Assembly (NCBI RefSeq): GCF_003205575.1
Contig: NZ_PYBW01000080.1
Span: 1-57,618, forward strand
Origin: Streptomyces tateyamensis
GTDB taxonomy: Bacteria; Actinomycetota; Actinomycetes; Streptomycetales; Streptomycetaceae
Length of the DNA stretch: 57,618 nt
Direction of reading: 5' to 3'
Of this stretch, positions 35,692-44,674 are shown piece after piece; the first letter of the stretch is position 1, and every line of letters starts with the position of its first letter. The notes below the pieces were generated by a model. That model saw nothing but the letters and a program-made list of their open reading frames with translations, did not search any database and was not told the DNA's origin. A program made the position numbers and the translations under genes.

Positions 35692-36019
35692 GTGGCGGGG
35701 GCGGCGGTTCGGTGGCCTGGAGGTTGCCGCGGGCGACCCGACCCGCCACCGCGAGAAGAACGTACGGCGGTGTGCGGGGCGCGGCACCCGGTCGCCCGGT
35801 GCACGAACCACCGCAGGGGGCCAGCAACTAAACCTCCAAGTCGACAAAACCTCTGAATTCACCGGCACTTGGCCAGCTGACCGGGGTGCTTCCGGGGTGG
35901 ACGGCGACGGATGAGGATCAGTCCCGCCGGACGGGCCGGGAGATCGGCGGCCCACCGGTGCGGGACCGATCCGGTCCCGACAACGCCATGCGTCCCTCTC
36001 CCACCGGAGGAATTGCACC
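35692..36019 (+). other. Leader/promoter region of the Pst-like cluster
   Basis: No gene is supported in these 328 bp. The section around 35825-35860 is AT-rich for this genome and probably holds the promoter of the secreted PstS-like gene. A good ribosome site GGAGGAATT (36006-36014) precedes the ATG at 36020. No convincing PHO box (repeats of GTTCACC) was found. Confidence 0.45.
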
Positions 36020-37078
36020 ATGCGTCACACCGCTGCCAAGCTGTTCGCGACCCTCGCGATCGCCACCTCGCTGGCCACCGTGGCCGCCGGTTCGGCCCTG
36101 GCCGACCCGTCCGTCACCCCGAACGCCGCGGACGTCGTGGGCGTGGGTTCGGACACCACGCAGGCCGTGCTGGGCCAGCTCTCCACCGACTACAACGCCT
36201 TCCTGACCGGCAAGGGCGACACCACCTCGCCGCGCCTGTACAGCTGGGACGCCACGGGCAGCAGCCCGATCACCACCAAGACGGGCGCCACCTCGATCAC
36301 CCGCCCGAACGGCTCCGGCGCCGGCATCTCCGCGCTGAACGCCAACACCAGCGCCACGGTGAACTTCGCCCGCTCCTCGCGTGCCCCGCAGACCGGTGAC
36401 CTGACCACCGACGACTTCGTGGCCTTCGCCAAGGACGGCGTCTCCTGGGCGGCCAACTCGGCGGGCAACGCCCCGGCCAACCTGACCACCGCGGACCTGG
36501 CGGCGATCTACACCTGCTCCAAGACCAACTGGAACCAGATCACCGACATCTCCGGCTACACCGGCCCGAACGCCACCATCAAGGCATACCTGCCGCAGAT
36601 CAACTCCGGCACCCGCTCCTTCTTCCTGAAGGCGGTCGGCGGCGGCACCGCGATCACCCCGGGCGCCTGCGTGCAGTCGTACACCCCGGAGGAGAACGAG
36701 GGCACCGACTCGGTGTTCACCGACTCCAACGCGCTGGTCCCCTACTCCGCGGCCCACTACATCGGCCAGGTCTACGGCGGTCACACCACCTCGACCGACG
36801 CCCCCGGCCCGCTGACCGTCCGCAACACCGACGGTGTCGCCCCGGTGACCGGGACCCACACCCTGAACTCCAGCTACACCGCCACCGCGTACGGCCGCGT
36901 GGTCTACAACGTGGTCCGTGACGGCGAGTGGACCGGCACCGGTGCCAACCCGGCGCTGAAGGCCATCTTCGGCACCACCGGCTGGATCTGCACCAACGCC
37001 ACCGCCAAGGCCGACATCCAGAGCTACGGCTTCCAGACCCTGGCCGTGGGCGCCTGCGGCAGCGTCACCCACCTGTGA
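36020..37078 (+). CDS. Secreted PstS-like substrate-binding protein (soluble)
   Basis: A 352-residue secreted protein. Residues 1-30 form a Sec signal peptide with cleavage after AGSALA; there is no lipobox Cys, so it should be released rather than lipid-anchored, unlike classical PstS. The mature part shows the PBP-like pattern: VGVGSDTTQAVLGQLSTDYN, RPNGSGAGISALNAN, VNFARSSRAP, LAAIYTCSKTNW and QINSGTRSFF. It may bind phosphate or another oxyanion; the ligand is inferred. First gene of the cluster, separated from the next by a hairpin, so it may be expressed at a higher level than the downstream genes. Confidence 0.8.
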   Translation: MRHTAAKLFATLAIATSLATVAAGSALADPSVTPNAADVVGVGSDTTQAVLGQLSTDYNAFLTGKGDTTSPRLYSWDATGSSPITTKTGATSITRPNGSGAGISALNANTSATVNFARSSRAPQTGDLTTDDFVAFAKDGVSWAANSAGNAPANLTTADLAAIYTCSKTNWNQITDISGYTGPNATIKAYLPQINSGTRSFFLKAVGGGTAITPGACVQSYTPEENEGTDSVFTDSNALVPYSAAHYIGQVYGGHTTSTDAPGPLTVRNTDGVAPVTGTHTLNSSYTATAYGRVVYNVVRDGEWTGTGANPALKAIFGTTGWICTNATAKADIQSYGFQTLAVGACGSVTHL

Positions 37079-37139
37079 CCTGCAGCTGAAGCCTCCCGCT
37101 CCAGTCGCACCACCCGCAGTACCGCACCGAGTTCAACCG

Positions 37140-37171
37140 CCGGCGGCCAGGGGACTCCCCCTGGCCGCCGG
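37140..37171 (+). terminator. Hairpin between secreted genes, terminator or attenuator
   Basis: CCGGCGGCCAGGGG (37140-37153) pairs perfectly with 37158-37171 over a 4-nt loop. It lies 61 nt after the PstS-like stop and 39 nt before the next start, so it may end or attenuate the transcript and protect its 3' end. Confidence 0.6.
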
Positions 37172-37210
37172 GCCGTTCGCAGCCCAGGCCCGTGCACGAA
37201 GGAGATCATC

Positions 37211-37807
37211 ATGTCCCGCACCAGCGTCCGCCTCACCGTCGCCGCCGTGGCCGTCGCCGCCCTGTCCGCCACCGCGATGAGCGACTCCGCCCTCGCCGCG
37301 ACCACCACCACCGCGCCGACCGGCAGCCTGGTGATCCAGGAGGACAGCACCTTCCTCAAGCAGGCCGCTGCGAACGGCATCATCGCCGTGGCGCTGCCGA
37401 ACGCGACCGCCGGCTACGACGCGGCCACCGGCCTGTCCGCCAGCTTCCCGGTGACCGGCGGCTCGGCGAACCTGAGCGGGTACTACGGCAACATCCAGCT
37501 CGGCGGCGGCCTGCTGCTGGTCAACCTGCACACCGGCAAGGCCGCGGTCTTCAACAACCTGGCCTTCAGCGCGGACAACTGGGCGGTCACCGGGGTGCCG
37601 CTGGGTGAGAGCGCTCCCGTCAGCCTGCTCGACCCGGTCGGCAACACCACGGTGACCAAGAACGCGGGCGTCCAGCTGCTGACCGCCGACGACCTGGAGA
37701 TCGACGCCGCGGGCGCCCAGTACGCGGACACCAAGCTGGGCACCGCCTTCTTCACCGCCGGCCAGCACACCGGCACCGCCACCCTGACCTTCACCGCCGG
37801 CAGCTGA
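37211..37807 (+). CDS. Secreted beta-rich protein of unknown function
   Basis: A 198-residue protein. A signal peptide of about 29 residues is cleaved after SDSALA. The mature domain alternates Gly/Thr/Ala strands (GLSASFPVTGGSANLSGYYG, IQLGGGLLLVNL, TGTATLTFTAGS) without cysteines and reads like a beta-sandwich or repeat-type surface protein. AAGGAG at ideal spacing before the ATG implies high translation. I do not recognise a named family. Its place between two PstS-like genes suggests a partner of the same surface system. Confidence 0.7.
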   Translation: MSRTSVRLTVAAVAVAALSATAMSDSALAATTTTAPTGSLVIQEDSTFLKQAAANGIIAVALPNATAGYDAATGLSASFPVTGGSANLSGYYGNIQLGGGLLLVNLHTGKAAVFNNLAFSADNWAVTGVPLGESAPVSLLDPVGNTTVTKNAGVQLLTADDLEIDAAGAQYADTKLGTAFFTAGQHTGTATLTFTAGS

Positions 37808-37911
37808 CCCGGCGGACCGGGCAATCGCCAACGCTCTTGCGGCGGTGGCCGGTTGTGCCCCGGTTGGGGCCCCGTACATCTGAACCGGCATCAGCAGTCA
37901 TGTCGTAATGG

Positions 37912-37946
37912 GCGAATGGACCCACAGCATCTGTGGGTCCATTCGC
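37912..37946 (+). terminator. Perfect 16-bp hairpin with 3-nt loop
   Basis: GCGAATGGACCCACAG (37912-37927), loop CAT, then its exact complement (37931-37946). It is 104 nt after the previous stop and 51 nt before the next start, with lower GC than other hairpins here. It may be a terminator or an RNA element controlling the large PstS-like gene. Confidence 0.55.
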
Positions 37947-37996
37947 ATGTCCGTTCCCCTCGCGCAGCCGCACCGCGCACCGCCGGAGGTGTCCTG

Positions 37997-40555
37997 ATGA
38001 GAGTCCGAGACCGGAGTCCGCGAGGGCTCGGCTGGTGGTCCCGAGCCTGGCTGGCCGCCACCGCGGCCTGGTCGCTGCTCGCGGTGCTGGCCCTGCTCCC
38101 GGCCGGGGCCGGCACGGTGCCGCAGGCGCACGCGGACAGCGGGGCGAAGACGGTGCAGGGGCCGGCCCGCTGGCAGCCGGACACCCAGACGTACGGGCCC
38201 AACGGCAGCGTGACGGTCTCGCAGGTGGACAACCTGGTCGACCAGGTGGTGCACGTCAGCTGGACCGGGTTCACCACCACCGTCCAGAACGGCGTCCCGA
38301 CCACCGTGCCCGGCCTGCTCGACATCAACAAGATGTACCAGGTGCGGGTCTACCAGTGCCGCGGCGTGAACCCGAAGCCGACCGACTGCTACGGCTCCAC
38401 GGTCTACGGCGGCAACCCCGCGCTGGGCTTCCAGCAGAACCGCCCGGCGCCCGGCGTCACCAGCCCGGACCTGCCCTCGAACATGGCGATCGCGGTGACC
38501 GGCGCCGACGGCACCGGTTCGGCCGACATCGAGGTCTGGTCCAGCGTGCAGAGCAGCTCGCTCGGCTGCGACGCCGCCCACGCCTGCTCGCTGGTGGTCG
38601 AGCCGAACTACGGCGGCGACTCCGCGGGCATCGGCGCGCTGATCAACGGCGACCCGACCGGGGCCATCAACTGCGCCGACCACAGCTTCGACACCACCGA
38701 CTCGGTCTCGCTGGCCACCGACAGCATGCTGGTCGGCAGCAACGCCACCACCGGCCTGGCCACCGGCGAGGCCTGCGCCTGGAACGAACGCGCCGTGGTC
38801 CCGCTCTCCTTCGCGCCCACCGCGTCCAGCTGCAAGGCCGCCACCACCGATTTCGCCACGGCCGGCCTGCCGATGGCCCAGCGCGCGCTGCAGCAGTGGC
38901 GGGCCGGTGCCTGCCTGGGCGGCTCGCCGATCTACGCCGGCTACACCGCGCTCGCCGAGCCGCAGGCCCGCGGCGCCTTCCTGCAGGGCGGCGGGGCCGA
39001 GGTGGCGCTGACCGCCCGGCCGGACACCGGCCCGGCGCCGCGGCCGTACGTCTACGCGCCGCTGGCCGACTCCGGGATCTCGGTGGTCTTCGCGGTCGAC
39101 GACCCGGGCACCGGCCGCCAGATCACCCACCTGCGGCTCGACGCCCGGCTGCTGGCCAAGGAGCTCACCCAGTCCTACGCCCAGGTGGCGCCGAGCGTGC
39201 AGGCGGCCTCGATCGCCGGCAACCCGCGGTGCCTCTTCGAGGACCCGGAGTTCCTGACCCTGAACCCGCCGAGCGCAATCGCCCCGGCCCAGTGGCCCAG
39301 CTGCGACATCCACAACCCCAGCAGCCTGCCCATCGTGATCGGGCAGTCCAGCGACATGATCTACCAGCTGACCTCGTGGATCGCCGCGGACAACGACGCG
39401 CAGCGGTTCCTGCAGGGCGAGGTGGACGAGTGGGGGATGCACGTGGACCCCTTCTACCTGCGCCCGGCCTTCTCCGGTTACCCGACCGACCTGCTGATCC
39501 CGCAGGACAACACCGGCTTCCAGAAGGTCGAGAACGGCCGGACCATCGACGAGCACGAGAAGCAGTACGAGTGGAGCCCGGTGCTGGGCAGCCTGGACGA
39601 CGCCGCCCGCCGCTTCCTCACCGCGACCCCGACCTGCCTGAGCCCGGTGCTGGACGGCAGCGGGTCGCACCCGCGCTGCCCCGCCTCGACGGTCGGCACC
39701 CGGCAGCTGATCGCGGTGCTGGACACGGCTGACGCCAAGGCCTTCAGCCTCCCCGAGGCGGAGCTGCGCAACCCGGCCGGCGGCTTCGTCGCCCCGACCG
39801 CCACCTCGATGCAGGCCGCCGTCGACGACATGGCCACCGACCCGGCCACCGGTACCCGGCTGCTGCCCTACGGCGTGCCGCAGACCGGCTTCGCCAAGGA
39901 CGCGGCGGCCTACCCGCTCACCACGGTGCAGTACGCGATGCTGCCGACCAGCGGCCTCGGCGACGCCAAGGCGCTCACCGTCAGCCGGTTCTTCCAGAAG
40001 GTCACCGACCCGGGCGGCGGGCAGCTCTACGGCCGCGACCCCGGCAAGCTCGGGCCGGGCTACCTGGGCCTGACGGCCGGTCAGCTGGCCGACGCCCGGG
40101 CAGCGTTGACGCACGTGGCCGCGCAGGACGGGGCGCTGCCCGGCAACCAGAAGCCGGCTTCCCCGGCGCCGCAGTCGGGCACCGGCAACGGCTCGACCGT
40201 GGTCGCACCGACCAGTGCCGCCGATACCGGAACCAGCACCGGCGGCGGCTCCGCCGGCGGCCAGGGCACCGGAGCGGAACAGGGCGGCGGCACGGGTAGC
40301 ACCGGCAGTACCGGCGGCACGGCCACCACGCCCCGGCCCAGCACCGCCGCCTCGCCCTCCCGCACCACCTCGATCGCCCCGATCGCGGCCGGTTCGCCCG
40401 CGCCCGACCGGGCGGGCCTGGCCCGGATGCTGCTGCCGACCGTGCTGATCGCCGGCGGGGTGCTGCTGGTCGGCGGTCCGGCCGCGCTGCTGCTCGCCGG
40501 CACCGCCGCGGGCGGCCGGGTGCTCACCCGGCTGCGCCGGCTGATCGGCGGCTGA
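37997..40555 (+). CDS. Large membrane-anchored PstS-like protein
   Basis: An 852-residue surface protein. N-terminal signal (AWLAATAAWSLLAVLALLP, cleavage near AHADSG), an ectodomain of about 690 residues, a Gly/Ser/Thr/Pro-rich stalk at about residues 715-800, and a C-terminal TM helix followed by RLRRLIGG (MLLPTVLIAGGVLLVGGPAA). PstS-like pieces are visible in the second half (YVYAPLADSGISVVFAVDD, ITHLRLDARLLAKELTQ), while the N-terminal about 270 residues look like a separate beta domain with paired cysteines (YQCRG...DCYGS, LGCDAAHACSL). ATG at 37997 after GGAGGT. Fixed to the membrane next to PstC/PstA, it could feed substrate to them. Confidence 0.8.
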   Translation: MRVRDRSPRGLGWWSRAWLAATAAWSLLAVLALLPAGAGTVPQAHADSGAKTVQGPARWQPDTQTYGPNGSVTVSQVDNLVDQVVHVSWTGFTTTVQNGVPTTVPGLLDINKMYQVRVYQCRGVNPKPTDCYGSTVYGGNPALGFQQNRPAPGVTSPDLPSNMAIAVTGADGTGSADIEVWSSVQSSSLGCDAAHACSLVVEPNYGGDSAGIGALINGDPTGAINCADHSFDTTDSVSLATDSMLVGSNATTGLATGEACAWNERAVVPLSFAPTASSCKAATTDFATAGLPMAQRALQQWRAGACLGGSPIYAGYTALAEPQARGAFLQGGGAEVALTARPDTGPAPRPYVYAPLADSGISVVFAVDDPGTGRQITHLRLDARLLAKELTQSYAQVAPSVQAASIAGNPRCLFEDPEFLTLNPPSAIAPAQWPSCDIHNPSSLPIVIGQSSDMIYQLTSWIAADNDAQRFLQGEVDEWGMHVDPFYLRPAFSGYPTDLLIPQDNTGFQKVENGRTIDEHEKQYEWSPVLGSLDDAARRFLTATPTCLSPVLDGSGSHPRCPASTVGTRQLIAVLDTADAKAFSLPEAELRNPAGGFVAPTATSMQAAVDDMATDPATGTRLLPYGVPQTGFAKDAAAYPLTTVQYAMLPTSGLGDAKALTVSRFFQKVTDPGGGQLYGRDPGKLGPGYLGLTAGQLADARAALTHVAAQDGALPGNQKPASPAPQSGTGNGSTVVAPTSAADTGTSTGGGSAGGQGTGAEQGGGTGSTGSTGGTATTPRPSTAASPSRTTSIAPIAAGSPAPDRAGLARMLLPTVLIAGGVLLVGGPAALLLAGTAAGGRVLTRLRRLIGG

Positions 40556-40638
40556 CCCGCCCGCCGCGGCAGCCCGCGCGCGCCGCGGCTCCCGCCGCCC
40601 CGTCCACCACGCCCCGGAGTCCGGAGAGTCCAACCGCG

Positions 40639-41646
40639 ATGACCACCGCCCAGCTGTCCCCGTCCGTCCCGCCACCGCCCGAACACGATCAACCACGAGT
40701 GATCACCGCGCCGGTCAGCCGGGCGGACCGGATCTACCGCCTGGGCCTCCAGGTGTCCGGGTACTCGGTCTTCCTGCTGATGGGCCTGATCGCCTTCTTC
40801 CTGCTGCTGCGCGGTGGTGACGCGCTGAGCACGGCAGGCTGGCACTTCCTGACCCAGCAGCGCTGGAGCCCGTCCGCGCACGTCTTCGGGATCGCCGCGG
40901 TGCTGCCGGACGGGGTGCTGATCGCGGTCGTCGCGCTCGTCCTGGCGGTGCCGGTGTCGCTGGTCGCCGCGCTCTTCATCGCCGAGTACGCCCCGGTGCG
41001 GCTGCGCGGGGCGCTGGTCTCGGTGGTCGACCTGATGGCCGCGGTGCCGAGCATCGTCTACGGCCTGTGGGGCGTCTACTTCCTCCAGCCGCGGGTGCTC
41101 GGACTGGTGCGCTGGGCGGCGCTGCACCTGGGCGGGGTGCTGCCGTTCCTCAAGGTGCGCACCGGGGACATCGGCACCTCCTACACCTCCTCCACCTTCA
41201 TGGCGGGCCTGGTCGTGTCGCTGATGATCGTCCCGATCATGACCGCGCTGAGCCGGGAGGTCTTCTCCCAGGCTCCGCAGGGGGAGCGGGAGGCGGCCTA
41301 CGCGCTGGGCAGCACCCGCTGGGGCATGGTCCGCTCGGTGGTGCTCCCGTTCGGGCGCGGCGGCGTGATCGGCGCGGTGATGCTGGGCTTCGGCCGGGCG
41401 ATGGGGGAGACCATCGCGGTGGCACTGATCATCTCGCCCTCGTTCAAGTTCACCGGTCACGTGCTGGAGGCCGGGGCGAACTCGATCTCGGCGCTGATCG
41501 CGCTGCGGTTCAGCGAGTCGGACGGCCAGTCGCTGTCCGCCCTGATGGCGGCCGGGCTGATGCTGTTCGCCATCACCCTGCTGGTCAACCTGCTGGCCGG
41601 GGTACTGGTCAGCCGTTCGCGCTCCGGCGCGGTCACGGCGGACTGA
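40639..41646 (+). CDS. pstC: Pst-type ABC transporter permease PstC
   Basis: A 335-residue inner-membrane permease with six TM helices beginning VSGYSVFLLMGLIAFFLLL. The EAA loop that contacts the ATPase is intact: EREAAYALGSTRWGMVRSVVLP followed by MGETIAVAL at about residues 215-260. The periplasmic loop between TM1 and TM2 (WHFLTQQRWSPSAHVFGI) is PstC-like. GGAGAG precedes the ATG. 4 nt separate it from the PstA gene. Substrate is probably phosphate but the cluster is divergent from the usual pstSCAB. Confidence 0.9.
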   Translation: MTTAQLSPSVPPPPEHDQPRVITAPVSRADRIYRLGLQVSGYSVFLLMGLIAFFLLLRGGDALSTAGWHFLTQQRWSPSAHVFGIAAVLPDGVLIAVVALVLAVPVSLVAALFIAEYAPVRLRGALVSVVDLMAAVPSIVYGLWGVYFLQPRVLGLVRWAALHLGGVLPFLKVRTGDIGTSYTSSTFMAGLVVSLMIVPIMTALSREVFSQAPQGEREAAYALGSTRWGMVRSVVLPFGRGGVIGAVMLGFGRAMGETIAVALIISPSFKFTGHVLEAGANSISALIALRFSESDGQSLSALMAAGLMLFAITLLVNLLAGVLVSRSRSGAVTAD

Positions 41647-41650
41647 GCCG

Positions 41651-44600
41651 ATGACCGACACCCTGGTTCCCCGGCAGCAGACGGCCGGCCCGCCCGCCCC
41701 GGTCCCGGAGCGCCCCGAGCGGCGGCGCCGGCTCGGCGGCGTCACCCAGGCCGAGGTGCTCAGCCTGTTCGCCGCCCTCGGCGGCTCGCTGGCTCTGGAC
41801 TGGCTGCTCTACGAGCGGGTGCTGCCGTTCAGTGGTGCCCAGGGCTTCCTGGGCTGCTGGTACGTCTTCTTCCTCGGCTTCAGCTGGCTGATCGGCCTGG
41901 TCCAGTGGCCGCCGCTGGTGGTGCGCGAGCGGCTGGTCACGCTGGTCTGCTGGTCGGCGGGCGTGCTGCTGGTGCTGCTGATCGTCGAGCAACTGGTCTT
42001 CATCGCGCTGCGCGGGCTGCCGGCCCTGCTGCACGGCAACTTCCTCACCGAGGACATGAGCCGCACCTCCGCGGTCTCGCCGATCACCTCGGGCGGCGCG
42101 CTGCACGCCGTGGTCGGGTCGCTGGAGCAACTGGGCCTGGCCACCCTGTTCGCGGTGCCGCTGGGCATCGCCGCCGCCGTCTACCTCTCGGAGATCGGCG
42201 GGCGGGCCTCCGGCCCGGTGCGCACCCTGGTCGAGGCGATGACGGCGCTGCCGTCCATCGTGGCGGGCCTGTTCGTGCTGGGCGTGGTGATCCTCACGCT
42301 GGGGCTGCAGGCCAGCGGCTTCGCCGCCTCGCTGGCGCTGACCGTGATGATGATGCCGATCGTCACCCGGGCCGCCGAGGTGGTGATCCGGCTGGTCCCG
42401 GGCACGCTGCGGGAGGCCTCCTACGCGCTCGGCGGCAGCCAGTGGCGCACGGTGTGGAGCGTGGTGCTGCCGACCGCCCGCCGCGGCCTCGCCACCGCGG
42501 TGATCCTCGGCATGGCCCGCGGGGTCGGCGAGACCTCGCCGGTGCTGCTCACCGCCGGCTTCACGGCCGGGATGAACGCGAACGCCTTCGAGGGCCACCA
42601 GGTGAGCCTGCCGCTCTACATCTGGAACTACGTGCGCCAGCCGTACCCGGACATGGTGGCCCGCGGCTTCGCCGGGGCGCTCACCCTGATGGTGCTGGTG
42701 CTGGTGCTCTTCGTCACCGCCCGGCTGATCGGCGGCGGCCGCCCGGGCGAGCTGAGCCGACGTCAGCAGCGCCGACTGGCCGGCCGGTCGGCCGACCGGC
42801 AGGACCGCACATCCCGCACCCCCATCGGAGGACTCGCCATGCCGCGGGCAGCCAAGCCCACTTCGGTCCCGTCCGCCCGCCCGACCCGCGCCGCCCGCCC
42901 GACCCGCGCCGCCCGGACGGCCGCGCTGCTGCGCGGCGCCGGCCGCGGCCCGGCGCTGCTGGTGGTCCTCGCCCTCACCGCGCTGAGCCTGGCGGTCGGG
43001 CAGAGCACGCCCGCGCACGCCGCCGCCTCGCTGAACGCCGACGGCTCCAGCTGGGCCGGCCCCGCGATCGAGAAGTGGCGCACCGATGTCGCCGACCGGG
43101 GGATCACCATCAACTTCACCCCGAACGGCTCGGCGGCGGGCCGCAACCAGTGGGAGAACGGCCAGGACGACTTCACCGCCTCGGACGTGCCGTTCCGCAC
43201 CGCGGACGACGGCGGCGCCAGCCAGGACCAGCACAAGGGCGGCACCGGCAACCGGGAGAACCCGGTCTACCGCTACTCGTACGTGCCGATCACCGCGGGC
43301 GGCACCGCCTTCATGTACAACCTCAAGATCGGCAACACCCAGGTGACCGACCTGCGGCTGTCACCGGACAACCTGGTCGACATCTTCACCGGCAAGATCA
43401 CCTACTGGGACGACCCCAAGATCACCGCCGAGTACGGCCGCACCCTGCCGCACCTGCAGATCACCCCGGTGATCCGCTCCGACGGCTCCGGCGCCACGGC
43501 CCAGTTCACCCGGTGGATGGAGCACACCCACAAGGCCCAGTGGGACGCCTACTGCTCCGGCGTCAACGGCGTCCCCTGCGGCGACTACACCGAGTTCTTC
43601 CCGGCCGGCGGCCGGATGCTGGCGCAGAACGGCTCCGACCAGGTGGCGCACTACGTGATGCAGCCGGCCGGCCTCGGCGCGATCGGCTACGACGAGTACG
43701 CCTTCGCGCTGACCGCGGGCTGGCCCGTGGTCAAGGTCCGCAACCCGGGCGGCTTCTACGTGCTGCCGACCGCCTCCAACGTGGCGGTCGCGCTGACCAA
43801 GGCCAAGATCCGCGGGGTGGACGACTCGACCTCGCCGGACGACCCCGACTACCTCCAGCAGAACCTGGACGAGGTCTACAGCAACAACGATCCGCGCTCC
43901 TACCCGGTCTCCAGCTACAGCTACCTGATCGTGCCGCGCGACAACTCCGCACTGCTGCCACTGCCGCGCTGGAACAACGACAAGGGCGCGGCGCTCAGCC
44001 AGTACCTCTCCTACGTGCTCTGCGCCGGGCAGGCCACCGGCAAGAGCGGCATCGACTCGATCGGCTACTCGCCGATCCCGCGCGGCCTGGTCCGCGGCGG
44101 GCTGCTGCAGATGCTGCACATCCCCGGGCACAACAGCAACGTCGACCCCAACACGCTGAACAACTGCCCCAACCCCACCTTCGACAGCAGCGGCCGTCTG
44201 ATCATCCTGGACAACGCGCCGCAGCCCAACGGCTGTGACGCGGTGGGCATGCCGCTGACCTGCGACCGCGAGCACCCCTCGGCTACCCCCGCGGGCAGCG
44301 GCGGATCCGGGTCGGGCTCCGGCGGCGGCTCCGGCGGCTCGGGCACCCGCGGCTCCGGCAGCGGCTCGGGCGGCTCCGGCGGCGGCTCGGGCGGCGGCGG
44401 CTCCGGTGGTGCCGGGGACGGGGGCACCGGTGCCGGTACGGGCGGCGACACCGTCGACCCGCAGACCGGCGAGGTGGTCGGCAACGGGTCCGGCTCGGGC
44501 TCCGGCACCACCCAGGCGGCCGCGAGCGTGGTCAACGTCGGCGGCCGGCCGCAGGAGTGGACGCTGACCACGCTGACCGCGCTGGAGCTGCTCGCGGTGG

Positions 44601-44674
44601 TGCTGGTCCCGCCGTTCCTCGGCAGCTGGCTGCGCCGGCGCCGGGCCGCCGCGCCGAGCGGGAGCGACCGATGA
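41651..44674 (+). CDS. pstA: PstA permease fused in frame to an anchored PstS
   Basis: One open frame of 1007 codons. Residues 1-395 are PstA: a cytoplasmic Pro-rich start, about eight TM helices and the EAA loop LREASYALGGSQWRTVWSVVLP with VGETSPVLL. Residues about 415-445 form a signal peptide or TM (LLVVLALTALSLAVGQ) with a cleavage site APAHA. Residues 446-850 are a PstS domain (LNADGSSWAGPAIEKW, FTPNGSAAGRNQ, FTASDVPF, VIRSDGSGATAQFT). A Gly/Ser linker and a C-terminal TM plus LRRRR follow. An internal ribosome site and ATG at 42839 could also start PstS separately. No stop lies between the two. Confidence 0.85.
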   Translation: MTDTLVPRQQTAGPPAPVPERPERRRRLGGVTQAEVLSLFAALGGSLALDWLLYERVLPFSGAQGFLGCWYVFFLGFSWLIGLVQWPPLVVRERLVTLVCWSAGVLLVLLIVEQLVFIALRGLPALLHGNFLTEDMSRTSAVSPITSGGALHAVVGSLEQLGLATLFAVPLGIAAAVYLSEIGGRASGPVRTLVEAMTALPSIVAGLFVLGVVILTLGLQASGFAASLALTVMMMPIVTRAAEVVIRLVPGTLREASYALGGSQWRTVWSVVLPTARRGLATAVILGMARGVGETSPVLLTAGFTAGMNANAFEGHQVSLPLYIWNYVRQPYPDMVARGFAGALTLMVLVLVLFVTARLIGGGRPGELSRRQQRRLAGRSADRQDRTSRTPIGGLAMPRAAKPTSVPSARPTRAARPTRAARTAALLRGAGRGPALLVVLALTALSLAVGQSTPAHAAASLNADGSSWAGPAIEKWRTDVADRGITINFTPNGSAAGRNQWENGQDDFTASDVPFRTADDGGASQDQHKGGTGNRENPVYRYSYVPITAGGTAFMYNLKIGNTQVTDLRLSPDNLVDIFTGKITYWDDPKITAEYGRTLPHLQITPVIRSDGSGATAQFTRWMEHTHKAQWDAYCSGVNGVPCGDYTEFFPAGGRMLAQNGSDQVAHYVMQPAGLGAIGYDEYAFALTAGWPVVKVRNPGGFYVLPTASNVAVALTKAKIRGVDDSTSPDDPDYLQQNLDEVYSNNDPRSYPVSSYSYLIVPRDNSALLPLPRWNNDKGAALSQYLSYVLCAGQATGKSGIDSIGYSPIPRGLVRGGLLQMLHIPGHNSNVDPNTLNNCPNPTFDSSGRLIILDNAPQPNGCDAVGMPLTCDREHPSATPAGSGGSGSGSGGGSGGSGTRGSGSGSGGSGGGSGGGGSGGAGDGGTGAGTGGDTVDPQTGEVVGNGSGSGSGTTQAAASVVNVGGRPQEWTLTTLTALELLAVVLVPPFLGSWLRRRRAAAPSGSDR
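42827..42841 (+). promoter_or_regulatory. Internal ribosome site and ATG for the PstS part
   Basis: GGAGGA (42827-42832) stands 6 nt before an in-frame ATG (42839-42841) giving MPRAAKPTS, right where a stand-alone signal-peptide-bearing PstS should begin (611 residues). The spacing is better than at most real starts nearby, so translation may begin here as well as at 41651. Confidence 0.65.

Noticed and set aside
35830..35880. Possible PHO box upstream of the Pst-like cluster
   Set aside because: One TTCACC-like unit occurs, but consecutive 11-bp direct repeats needed for PhoP binding do not follow, so phosphate control cannot be claimed.
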